From an uncultured Subdoligranulum sp. (GTDB lineage: Bacteria > Bacillota > Clostridia > Oscillospirales > Ruminococcaceae), in NCBI GenBank assembly GCA_904374465.1, contig CAJFFY010000037.1:1-33964 (forward strand): DNA of 33,964 nucleotides, written 5' to 3'. Position numbers and translations under genes: made by a program. The notes beneath the pieces are model-generated. The model did no database searches and was not told the DNA's origin. It worked only from the letters and a program-made list of their open reading frames with translations. This document shows, in pieces, positions 9,321-16,836 of the stretch (position 1 is the first letter of the stretch; each line of letters opens with the position of its first letter).

Positions 9321-10604
9321 TCAAACCAGATACGGTTCAAAATGGTGCAGATCGTCAATCTTGACGGTGGCCCGGTAATAGACGCCGGTGTCCCGGTATT
9401 CCTCCTCGGCCACGCTGCCCCGGCTGCGCAGAATGTCCGCCAGAGCCAGCTTGTCGTAGGGCAGCACCACCTCGATGGTGCGCACCCGGTGGGCCAGCTC
9501 CTCGTCCAGGCGGGCCAGCAGCTCGGGCAGGCCGCGGCCTGTCTTGGCGCTGGTCAGCAGCATGGCCGGGTCAAAGGGCGTCAGGTTGGCGGCGTCGCAT
9601 TTGTTGTAGACCACCAGCTGGGGGATGTCGGCGCAGTCCAGGCTGGACAGCACCTCGTCGGTGACGGCCAGCTGCTCGGCGGCCTGGGGGTCCGACGCAT
9701 CGGCCACCTTGACGATCACGTCGGCAAAGGCGGCCTCCTCCAGGGTGCTCTTGAAGGCCTCCACCAGATGGTGGGGCAGCCGGCTCACAAAACCGACGGT
9801 GTCCACCAGGATCACCTGCAGCCCGCTGGGCAAGACCAGCTTGCGGGCCGTGGGGTCCAGGGTGGCGAACAGCATGTCCGCCTCAAAAATCTGTTCCCCG
9901 CACAGGGCGTTCAGCAGGCTGGACTTGCCCACGTTGGTGTAGCCCACCAGGGCAATGACCGGCACGTTGTTTTTCTTGCGGGCGCGGCGGGTCTCGCCCC
10001 GGCGCTTTTCCATCTCCCGCAGCTTGCCCTCCAGGTGCTCGATGCGCTGGTGCAGATGCCGGCGGTCCAGTTCCAGCTTGGTCTCGCCGGCGCCGCGGCG
10101 GGCGCCGGCCCCGCCGCCGCCACCGCCGCCCTGGCGGCTCAGGCTTTCGCCCAGGCCCTGCAGGCGGGGCAGCTGGTAGCGCAGGGTGGCCAGCTCGGTC
10201 TGGAGCTTGCCCTCGTTGGTGGTGGCTCTGGCCCGGAAGATCTCCAGGATCAGCATGGTGCGGTCCAGCACCTCCACCTGCAGGGCCGACGACAGGTTGC
10301 GGATCTGGCTGCCCGTCAGCTCGCCGTCAAAGATGGCGGCCCGGGCGTCCAGGTTCTGGCAGACAAGGCGTGCTTCGGCCACCTTGCCTTCCCCCAGCAG
10401 GGTGGCAGCCTCCGGGGTGGCGCGCTTCTGCACCACCTCGGCCACCGCCTCCATGCCATTGGCGTCGGCCAGCGCCCGCAGCTCGTCCAGGCTGCGGGCC
10501 ATGTCGTACCGGCCCTGGTCCAGGGCCAGCAGCACCACCGGGACCTTCTGCCCGTCGGTCTGTTTTTGTACCGTGGTGCCGAAATCCAGAAAAATCTCGC
10601 TCAT
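9321..10604 (-). CDS. hflX: Ribosome-associated GTPase HflX
   Basis: A 427-aa HflX-family GTPase, a factor known to bind the large ribosomal subunit and split stalled ribosomes. An N-terminal HflX domain and a coiled region (LDRRHLHQRIEHLEGKLREM) precede the G domain, with G1 GYTNVGKSS, G3 DTVGF, G4 NKCD and G5 SAKTGRG. The usual short glycine linker ahead of GETKLELDRR is expanded to a run of seven glycines, encoded by a GGC/GGT tract around 10108-10128. The start ATG overlaps the stop of the upstream acetyltransferase gene (ATGA), so translation is probably coupled, with GAGGA just upstream. Family assignment is secure. Confidence 0.93.
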   Translation of the reverse strand: MSEIFLDFGTTVQKQTDGQKVPVVLLALDQGRYDMARSLDELRALADANGMEAVAEVVQKRATPEAATLLGEGKVAEARLVCQNLDARAAIFDGELTGSQIRNLSSALQVEVLDRTMLILEIFRARATTNEGKLQTELATLRYQLPRLQGLGESLSRQGGGGGGGAGARRGAGETKLELDRRHLHQRIEHLEGKLREMEKRRGETRRARKKNNVPVIALVGYTNVGKSSLLNALCGEQIFEADMLFATLDPTARKLVLPSGLQVILVDTVGFVSRLPHHLVEAFKSTLEEAAFADVIVKVADASDPQAAEQLAVTDEVLSSLDCADIPQLVVYNKCDAANLTPFDPAMLLTSAKTGRGLPELLARLDEELAHRVRTIEVVLPYDKLALADILRSRGSVAEEEYRDTGVYYRATVKIDDLHHFEPYLV

Positions 10605-11179
10605 AAATCCTCTTTGATCAGATGGTACGCACGGCTGGGCACCGGCGTGCCGTCAAACTTGTGTTCGGTGACGTCGTGGTCGTAGACAAAGCCCGCCTTC
10701 TGCAGCACGGCGCTGCTGGCAATGTTGTCGTTGGCGTGGCAGGCGGCCAGCCAGGGCGCCCCCACCGTGCCGAACCAGTAATCCCGCACGGCGCACAGCG
10801 CCTCGGTGGCGTAGCCCTTGTTCCACCATTTGCGGCCCAGGGCGTAGCCGGTCTCCCAGGCGGGGCCCAGCCGCTCGGTGTTCAGGTGCCAGCCGGTCTT
10901 CATGTCCACGGCGGAAAAGATGCTGATGGTGCCGAACAGCACCCCGCTGCGCTTGTCCACAATGCCCCACTGGTAGTAGGCAGGGTCGGGGTAGTGCTTT
11001 TCCCACTCGTTGAGCAGCTCGGCGGTCTCGCCCCAGCTGCGGTGGGCGTTCCACCGCAGATACCGGGTCACGTTGGGATCGCTGGCCCAGTTGTTGTACA
11101 TCATTTCGCTGTCATCCACCGAAAGCCGCCGCAGCAAAAGGCGGCCGGTTTCCAGTTCCTGGGTGCCGCAATGTTTCAT
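10601..11179 (-). CDS. GNAT-family N-acetyltransferase (RimJ/RimL-like)
   Basis: A 192-aa acetyl-CoA-dependent N-acetyltransferase. It opens with LETGRLLLRRL, typical of the RimJ/RimL branch (Acetyltransf_3), and shows the acetyl-CoA loop region GYALGRKWWNKGYATEAL and the late motif ANDNIASSAVLQKAGF. The substrate cannot be read from sequence; relatives acetylate ribosomal proteins, amino-sugar nucleotides or small amines. GAGGGG lies 8 nt upstream of the ATG. It sits 12 nt after the flippase stop codon and overlaps hflX by 4 nt, so it is part of the same transcript, but a direct role in polysaccharide synthesis is not shown. Confidence 0.85.
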   Translation of the reverse strand: MKHCGTQELETGRLLLRRLSVDDSEMMYNNWASDPNVTRYLRWNAHRSWGETAELLNEWEKHYPDPAYYQWGIVDKRSGVLFGTISIFSAVDMKTGWHLNTERLGPAWETGYALGRKWWNKGYATEALCAVRDYWFGTVGAPWLAACHANDNIASSAVLQKAGFVYDHDVTEHKFDGTPVPSRAYHLIKEDL

Positions 11180-11191
11180 TTCAGAATCCCC

Positions 11192-12649
11192 TCACTTTTT
11201 GGTCAGAACCCGCCGCAGGATGCCCAGCCCCATCTGCCACAATTTCAGAAGCTGGGTGCGGTACAGGGTGCAGTAGACGAACAGAATGGCGCCCACCAGC
11301 ACAAATTTTACCACAAAATGCTGCCACAGCAGCGTGCCGATGGCCGTCACCGCAAAGGCCAGCAGAAAACCCGACACCGTCTTGGCAAAGCTGGGAATGG
11401 TGCGGTAGGAAAGCTGCCCCGTGACGGTGCGGTACAAGAAGGCCAGGCCGTTGCTGGCGGCCAGGGCCAGGGCGGCGCCGGTCAGCCCCCAGGCGGGCAC
11501 CAGCAGAGCGCAGAGCAAAAAGTTGGACCCCGCGCCGATGGCAATGCCGATGGTGTCGTGCCAGGGTTTGCGGGCGATGGAGTTGCCGTAGACGGTGCCC
11601 TCGCACAGAATGTTGAACACCACCGCCAGCATCAGCAGCGGGAAGATGGAAAGGCAGTCCCGCTTGTTGGCAAAGATCCAGAAGACCACGTCCTCGAACA
11701 TGACCAGCACGCAGAAAAAGCCGAAGATCAGCAGGTTGAGCACGTCATGCACCCGGGCGATGCGCTCCTGCTCCTCCCGGTAATGGGCGTAGACGTAGGG
11801 CCCCCAGTAGGTGGAAAAGCCCGCCTGGATGGCGGTGACCAGCTGGGCCAGGCTGTAACCGAAGGCGAACAGACCCTGGGCGGTGTCGCCGCAGTAGTTG
11901 CTCACAAAGGACAGGCAGACGCCGCTGGACAGGCTGAAGAGAATCTGGGCCGGGGCCAGGGCGATGCCGTAGGGCAGCACGGTACGGGCGATGCCGGCGG
12001 CCATGGGGGGCGGCAGGGCGCCGAAGACGGCGGCCCGGTACTTGAAGCCAAAGGCGATGGCGACGACGCCGAAGCTGAGAATGGCCGTCAGGGCCAGGAT
12101 GGTCACGCTGGAAGTGAAAAAGCCGGGCAGCAAATAGACCAGGTTGTAGCAGCACTGCATCCAGAGGGTCTCGGCGGTGTAGGCTCGCAGGTCGTTTTCC
12201 AGCCGGAGCAGCACGTTCAGGTAGCGCACCAGCATGTAGAGCCCGGCGTTCACAAAGAGCAGCGGCACAATGCCCGGCCCTGCCACCGTCAGGCCCAGGG
12301 CGGCGGCCAGGGGCCTGGCAAAGAAGAGACTGCACACCACCCCCAGGACCAGCATGAACGCCACCGAAATACGGGTGCAGGCCGCAAACAGCTGGCGGGG
12401 CTTGGCCCCGGCGGGGGGCTCGTGATAAAAGCGCAGCAGCGCCTGGTCCAGCCCCAGGATGCCCAGGTTCATGAAGGTGGCGGTGTAGGTCATAAAGGTG
12501 ACCGGGGCGCCCAGCACGGCGCTGGGCAGCAGCCCCTTGACCACCAGGGCCAGGCCGGTGATGACAAAGCCCAGGTAGGTGGCCACCGAGTATTTCATCA
12601 CGTTGCCGGCAAAACTCTGGGCGGCGGATTTCTTTTCAGTGTCTGGCAT
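11192..12649 (-). CDS. Wzx-like polysaccharide flippase
   Basis: A 485-aa integral membrane protein with about 12-14 hydrophobic segments, beginning with a short cytoplasmic tail. It fits the oligosaccharide flippase branch of the MOP superfamily (Wzx/RfbX-like), which moves undecaprenyl-linked sugar units across the membrane. Supporting features are an early charged helix (LDQALLRFYHE), the central NYCGDTAQGLFAFGYSLAQLV segment and the absence of other domains. The ATG follows AAAGGAGG by 6 nt and lies 10 nt after the preceding stop, so the genes are tightly coupled. Context with acyltransferase and surface-carbohydrate genes supports envelope polysaccharide export. A MATE drug exporter is a less likely alternative. 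Confidence 0.85.
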   Translation of the reverse strand: MPDTEKKSAAQSFAGNVMKYSVATYLGFVITGLALVVKGLLPSAVLGAPVTFMTYTATFMNLGILGLDQALLRFYHEPPAGAKPRQLFAACTRISVAFMLVLGVVCSLFFARPLAAALGLTVAGPGIVPLLFVNAGLYMLVRYLNVLLRLENDLRAYTAETLWMQCCYNLVYLLPGFFTSSVTILALTAILSFGVVAIAFGFKYRAAVFGALPPPMAAGIARTVLPYGIALAPAQILFSLSSGVCLSFVSNYCGDTAQGLFAFGYSLAQLVTAIQAGFSTYWGPYVYAHYREEQERIARVHDVLNLLIFGFFCVLVMFEDVVFWIFANKRDCLSIFPLLMLAVVFNILCEGTVYGNSIARKPWHDTIGIAIGAGSNFLLCALLVPAWGLTGAALALAASNGLAFLYRTVTGQLSYRTIPSFAKTVSGFLLAFAVTAIGTLLWQHFVVKFVLVGAILFVYCTLYRTQLLKLWQMGLGILRRVLTKK

Positions 12650-12659
12650 ACAGCCTCCT

Positions 12660-13973
12660 TTACCGGACGTAAGGCCGGATGCGGTCGGTCATGGCGGCGA
12701 CCTGTTCGGGGGTCACGTGGGCCTTGTCCACGTAACCGTAGATGCGCTGGGCAAAATTGGCCAGCGGCGGGCAGAAGGCGAACACCCGGCGGGGTTCCCA
12801 CCCCCGGCGGTAGAGAAAATGCACCCCCGCCAGGGCGCAGTATTTGAGCAGGTTGAAGTGGGGGGTAAAGCCTTCCCCCATGGGCTCGTCCCGGGGCGGG
12901 TTCTTGTAGACATCTTCCAGCAGATCGGCCATCCGGCGGTAGGCCGGGATGGGGCTGGGGTCAAAGTACCCCTCGATGACCTCCCGCCGGATGGGGAACG
13001 GCGGGAAGGGTTCGGCCATGGCGGCGCAGAATTCCTCGTAGGAAGTCACATAGTGGGCATCCTTGTAGATGACGGGGTCATACTCGTGCTCGATGGGCAC
13101 CGGGCGCAGGATGTGGCAGCTTTTGCCCGCCATGTACACTTCGGCGATGGCGGTGCTCATCCAGATGGAGATGGAGTCCGCCGCCACAATCCACTGTTTG
13201 ACCGAATCCGCAAAGATCACATGGAAGTTGGGCCGCTTTTTGGCCAGTTCCTCCAGGGCGGGGCTGTTCCACTCACTGGGGTGGCGGCGGTAGACCAGTT
13301 CCACCTCGGGGTGGTCGGCGAGATACCGGTCGAACCAGGAGAGGGTCTCGGCCATCGAGACCCGGTTGGTGCGGGCAAAGCCGGTAAAGTCGGTGCCCGC
13401 CATCTTGGAGAGCTCGGCCACCTCGTCGTCACGCATGCTGGCATAGCCGAAGCTGGAAATGTAGAGGTGCAGCTTTTTGGCGGGGTCCAGGCCGAACTTG
13501 CGGCACAGTTCCGCTTTGCCCAGGAAATACCCCTCGAACTCGGGGCGCAGGAAGTCCATCATGACGGCGCCGGTGACGGGGGTGTTTTTGGCGTCCATGC
13601 CGTGGGCCTGCAGCCGGGCGGCGGTGCGCTGGCCCCAGCAGGTCTGGATGCATTTTTTGGCGTTGCCGTTCATATTGAACCAGTCGCCCTCCTCCTGTGT
13701 ATCGGAGAGCATCTGCTCCCAGTGGAGGTTGACGATCTTGTTGCACCGGCCGATGTTATTGTACACATGGCTGTTGATGGCCTCGTTGTCGTACATGCAG
13801 CTGGCCACCAGCACCTCGGGCTTGTCCTGCCGGAACAGCCGCCGGTATTTAGGGTCCAGCAGCTGGCGGATCTCCACCCGGTAGCCCCGGCGTTCCAGTT
13901 CCAGTTTGAGCAGCAGGTCGCTCTCGTATTCCCGCACGGTGTGCTCATACAAAATCAAAAAATCCAGTGCCAC
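12660..13973 (-). CDS. Surface carbohydrate biosynthesis protein, glycosyltransferase-like
   Basis: A 437-aa soluble protein resembling the surface-carbohydrate biosynthesis family found in polysaccharide clusters, with a GT-B-like appearance. It starts with LDFLILYEHTVREYE, an N-terminal Rossmann-like strand and helix. The middle holds YISSFGYASMRDDEV, and the C-terminal half has YRRHPSEWNS followed by WMSTAIAEVYMAGKSC, similar to the donor-binding RxHP and xSTxxxE pattern of CDP-glycerol or polysialyl-type transferases. The GTG start has GAGGAG 9 nt upstream; an in-frame ATG near the start is not present. It follows the SGNH gene by 13 nt. A sugar or polyol-phosphate transferase role is inferred; donor and acceptor are unknown. 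Confidence 0.72.
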   Translation of the reverse strand: MALDFLILYEHTVREYESDLLLKLELERRGYRVEIRQLLDPKYRRLFRQDKPEVLVASCMYDNEAINSHVYNNIGRCNKIVNLHWEQMLSDTQEEGDWFNMNGNAKKCIQTCWGQRTAARLQAHGMDAKNTPVTGAVMMDFLRPEFEGYFLGKAELCRKFGLDPAKKLHLYISSFGYASMRDDEVAELSKMAGTDFTGFARTNRVSMAETLSWFDRYLADHPEVELVYRRHPSEWNSPALEELAKKRPNFHVIFADSVKQWIVAADSISIWMSTAIAEVYMAGKSCHILRPVPIEHEYDPVIYKDAHYVTSYEEFCAAMAEPFPPFPIRREVIEGYFDPSPIPAYRRMADLLEDVYKNPPRDEPMGEGFTPHFNLLKYCALAGVHFLYRRGWEPRRVFAFCPPLANFAQRIYGYVDKAHVTPEQVAAMTDRIRPYVR

Positions 13974-13986
13974 AGCAAATGTCTCC

Positions 13987-14931
13987 TCAGCCGTTCAGGT
14001 CGGTGAACAGTTCCACCGTCCAGTCGGGCAGGCCGTACCGCTCGTCCAGGTGGAAGCCGTCGTAAAATTGGGTGTCGTCGTCGGTGATGCAGTTGGCGCC
14101 CCACTCGTAGTCCAGCAGGGTGAAGGCGCCCTCGGCGCTCCAGGCGCGCAGGGTGGGCAATACCTCGTTTTCCATGGCGTCGCTGATGCCGAATTCGTCG
14201 CACACCTGGGTGCGCACATTGTCGGCCATGGGGGGCAGCACCACAATCAGCTCCACGCCGCGGTCGGCGCAGGTTTCGCCCAGTTGGTGCAGCCGGTCCA
14301 GCTGCTCGGTGTTCAGCGACCAGTCCCGGCATTTGGGGGTGATGGTGGCCGGGTAGTCGTACAGCTTGCGGTGCAGCGGCAGCAGGGTGCCGTCCTCCGC
14401 CAGGTAGTCGCTTTCCACCCAGTCCCCCGACTCGATGGTATCCGGCGTGCCGCGCAGGGTATCCATCAGCACGGTCAGGGCGTTGACGTTGTATTCCAGG
14501 TTCAGGCAGTAGGCCAGGGGATTTTCCAGCGTTTCCTCCAGCTGGGCGAACCGGTCGGTGTTGTACCCCTCGTTGAGGGTGTAGAAGGACAGCCCCACCA
14601 GCAGACGGTCCACCGGGTGGCCGCTGGCCAGCACATAGTCGGCCAGGTCCAGCGTCTCTTTCAGGGAAGCCCCGCCGAAGGAGAGGTTCTGCCAGGTCTG
14701 GCCGCTGACCTCGTCGACCAGCTCCATGTCAAAATGGGCCAGACGGCTGTCCCCCAGGATCAGGTTGGTGCCGGGGTCCTGCTGGTAGGCCCGTACCCGG
14801 GCCACCGGCTGGCTGGACCCGGCGGAACTTTTGAGCCCGAAGTAGTTGTTGGGCTCAAAGGCGATGAACACCGCCAGCCACACCAGGACCGGAATGGCCA
14901 GCAGCGCCAGGTTTTTCAGGATATGTTTCAC
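13987..14931 (-). CDS. Membrane-anchored SGNH/DltD- or AlgJ-like acyltransferase
   Basis: A 314-aa protein with an N-terminal membrane anchor (residues about 3-25) and an extracellular SGNH-hydrolase-like domain. The nucleophile motif is GDS (60-62; Ser62) and the C-terminal acid-His pair is D291-GF-H294. Proteins of this type work with MBOAT proteins to move acyl groups onto extracellular polymers (DltB/DltD, AlgI/AlgJ, PatA/PatB). The start is GTG at 14931, preceded by AAAAGGAG at 7-nt spacing; the frame is open for 34 codons upstream but those give an implausible basic sequence without a ribosome site. It lies 112 nt downstream of the MBOAT gene. Expected role: O-acetylation of the exported polysaccharide. 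Confidence 0.8.
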   Translation of the reverse strand: MKHILKNLALLAIPVLVWLAVFIAFEPNNYFGLKSSAGSSQPVARVRAYQQDPGTNLILGDSRLAHFDMELVDEVSGQTWQNLSFGGASLKETLDLADYVLASGHPVDRLLVGLSFYTLNEGYNTDRFAQLEETLENPLAYCLNLEYNVNALTVLMDTLRGTPDTIESGDWVESDYLAEDGTLLPLHRKLYDYPATITPKCRDWSLNTEQLDRLHQLGETCADRGVELIVVLPPMADNVRTQVCDEFGISDAMENEVLPTLRAWSAEGAFTLLDYEWGANCITDDDTQFYDGFHLDERYGLPDWTVELFTDLNG

Positions 14932-15043
14932 AGGGCCACTCCTTTTGTGGATTTGCATGGATGGTGTTTTCAGTCGTCGCCCGCAGCGGACAGGCATCGC
15001 CGTGCGCGGCTGCTGCCCCTTTGGAAGCAGCAAAGCTGCGGCG

Positions 15044-16528
15044 TTAAAATCCCGCGTACATGCCGAAGCCCGCGTTGCCGAAGCCGCCGCTCTGCAGGAT
15101 GTAACCCGCCAGCAGGCAGATCACCAGCAGGTAATAGAGCACCCAGCGGTGCTTTTCCCCGGCCAGGACCACCTCGGCGGGCTTGTTTTTCCAGGCACAG
15201 GCCCGGCGGACGTCCAGGTAAAAGGCCAGCACCAGCACCACGGCCACAAAGGCGTAGTAGGCTGCCACCATGATGGGGTTGGCGTAGAAGGCCGTGTAGA
15301 CGGCGCTGTACAGCTCGCCGCCCAGCCGGGCGGGGCTCCAGCCCCGGAACCAGCCGGCCAGATAGCCGAAGGCGTCCCCCACGGTCATGGTGCCGGCGGG
15401 GGCGGATCCCACCCGGAAGAACACCATGCTCACCGTCCACAGGGCAAAGACCACCGCCCGCTTGGCGCGCACCACCCGGGCCGGAGCCTTCTTTTTGGGC
15501 TTGCCGAACCGGCGGTGTAAGAGCTCTTCGCCCAGGCGGTAGCAGGCCTGCAGCAGGCCCCACACCACAAAGGGCAGGGTGTTGCCGTGCCAGAAGCCCG
15601 ACACAAAGAACACCGTAAAGACGCAAACCTCGGCGGGCAGCCGCTGCAGCTTGCCCCGGGTCACCCCGGACAGATCGGCCCAGGCCAGCGGCATGAAGAG
15701 GTAATCCTGCAGCCAGGAGGAAAAGCTGATGTGCCACCGGCTCCAGAACCCGGAGAAGTTGGTGGCGAAAAAGGGCGTCTTGAAGTTTTCCGGCAGGTCC
15801 AGGCCCAGGAACAAGCCCACGGCCCGGGCTACCTCGGAATAGCCCGAAAAGTTGAAGTAGAGCTGCAGGGTGTACCCCACGGCGCCCAGCACCAGCATGG
15901 GGCCGCCGTAGCTCTGGTAGTGGGGGAAGACCTCGTCCACAAAGACGCCCAGCACATCGCTGACCGCCACCAGCTTGAACAGCCCCAGGGCCATCAGCCG
16001 CAGACCCCGCACCGTGCGGGCGGCGTCAAAGCGGTGTTCCTCCTTGAGCTGGGGCAGCAGCGCCCCGGCCCGGCAGATGGGGCCCTGGGTGACGGTGGCA
16101 AAAAAGTTCAAAAACAGCGCACAGTCGATGAAGCTGCGTTCCACTTCGCAGTCTTCCCGGGCGGCGTCGATCAGGTAGGCGATGGCCGCAAAGCTGTAGA
16201 AGCTGATGCCCAGCGGCATGGCCACGGCCTGCCAGCCGGCCAGTCCCGCAAAGGCGCCGTTGTATTTGAAAAAGGCGAGGATGAGCAACAGCCCCGCCAC
16301 CCCCACCCGCAGGGCGGCGGTCTTGTGGGGACCGGCCAGGGCCCGGCCGCACAGCCAGGTGAATACCGCAATCGCGATGGTCATCCCCAGCATGGACGGC
16401 ATGGCCAGGGCGTAAAACAGCCAGCTGGCAGCCAGCAAAAAGGGGCTTTGCGCGCGCCGGGGCAGGTGCAGATACACTGCGGCCACCACCAGCAAAAAGC
16501 CGAAAAAGCCAAAGCTCTGCAGGCTCAA
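15044..16528 (-). CDS. MBOAT-family membrane O-acyltransferase (AlgI/DltB-like)
   Basis: A 494-aa polytopic membrane O-acyltransferase. The MBOAT signatures are present: NFFATVTQGPICR, LYFNFSGYSEVARAVGLFLG, FWSRWHISFSSWLQDYLFMPL and SGFWHGNTLPFVVWG, whose His314 is the expected catalytic histidine. It should pass acetyl or another acyl group across the membrane to the SGNH partner encoded next. Start is TTG at 16528 with AGGAGG 7 nt upstream; no ATG or GTG in frame is better placed. It is the first gene of the minus-strand polysaccharide operon with a good promoter 39 nt upstream. D-alanylation (DltB) is less likely because no dltA or dltC gene is nearby. Confidence 0.9.
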   Translation of the reverse strand: MSLQSFGFFGFLLVVAAVYLHLPRRAQSPFLLAASWLFYALAMPSMLGMTIAIAVFTWLCGRALAGPHKTAALRVGVAGLLLILAFFKYNGAFAGLAGWQAVAMPLGISFYSFAAIAYLIDAAREDCEVERSFIDCALFLNFFATVTQGPICRAGALLPQLKEEHRFDAARTVRGLRLMALGLFKLVAVSDVLGVFVDEVFPHYQSYGGPMLVLGAVGYTLQLYFNFSGYSEVARAVGLFLGLDLPENFKTPFFATNFSGFWSRWHISFSSWLQDYLFMPLAWADLSGVTRGKLQRLPAEVCVFTVFFVSGFWHGNTLPFVVWGLLQACYRLGEELLHRRFGKPKKKAPARVVRAKRAVVFALWTVSMVFFRVGSAPAGTMTVGDAFGYLAGWFRGWSPARLGGELYSAVYTAFYANPIMVAAYYAFVAVVLVLAFYLDVRRACAWKNKPAEVVLAGEKHRWVLYYLLVICLLAGYILQSGGFGNAGFGMYAGF

Positions 16529-16566
16529 CGCCGCACCTCCTGTCTCTTTTATAGAAGTAACAATTC

Positions 16567-16595
16567 ATTATACACGATTTTACGATGCCACGCAA
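16567..16595 (-). promoter_or_regulatory. Promoter of the polysaccharide operon
   Basis: On the minus strand TTGCGT (16595-16590), a 17-nt spacer and TATAAT (16572-16567) give a sigma-A-type promoter whose transcript would start close to the TTG start codon of the MBOAT gene. Confidence 0.75.
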
Positions 16596-16650
16596 GGGAA
16601 GGCGGGGCAGATTCCCCCGGCAGGGCCGGGGCGGCGGAAAAAATTGCCCC

Positions 16651-16679
16651 TTGACGAGGCGGCACTTTCGTGCTATGGT
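16651..16679 (+). promoter_or_regulatory. Promoter of the ktr potassium-uptake operon
   Basis: TTGACG (16651-16656), a 17-nt spacer and TATGGT (16674-16679) form a good sigma-A-type promoter. Transcription from about 16686 would make a leader of about 150 nt before trkH. Confidence 0.75.
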
Positions 16680-16685
16680 AGGAGC

Positions 16686-16815
16686 ATTACGACCCGGGAT
16701 AAGTGGTGGAGTCTGTCATAGGGCGCGGCGCGCCCTATTTATCCGGGGTGGCCGGGGCCTTGGTGCGCCCGGCCCGGCGGGACTTCCACCTCCCCGAAGG
16801 AAGTCCCGCTTTTTT
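16686..16815 (+). ncRNA. Structured leader with attenuator upstream of trkH, candidate riboswitch
   Basis: The leader folds in three visible parts. GGATAA (near 16697) can pair with TTATCC (near 16739), extended by flanking CCC and GGG, to enclose a 9-bp hairpin (16718-16726 with 16730-16738). An intrinsic terminator follows: 11-bp stem 16777-16787 with 16799-16809, then six T's ending 21 nt before the trkH ATG. GGGCGC at 16721-16726 could alternatively pair with GCGCCC at 16765-16770, giving a possible switch. Potassium genes in Firmicutes often have c-di-AMP (ydaO) riboswitches, but I see none of the ydaO conserved blocks. The rest of 16529-16836 holds only the two divergent promoters. Confidence 0.5.
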
Positions 16816-16836
16816 GTACACTATAGAGGAATTTGT

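Noticed and set aside
9273..10685. 470-codon plus-strand open frame opposite hflX
   Set aside because: It is a shadow of hflX with no recognisable domain; the minus-strand gene has all GTPase motifs.
10622..12847. 741-codon plus-strand open frame opposite the flippase and acetyltransferase genes
   Set aside because: It crosses several real minus-strand genes and consists of Gly, Gln, His and Val-rich sequence typical of antisense frames in GC-rich DNA.
16686..16836. ydaO c-di-AMP riboswitch before ktrB
   Set aside because: Expected by context, but the conserved ydaO sequence blocks are not present, so only an unclassified leader is reported.
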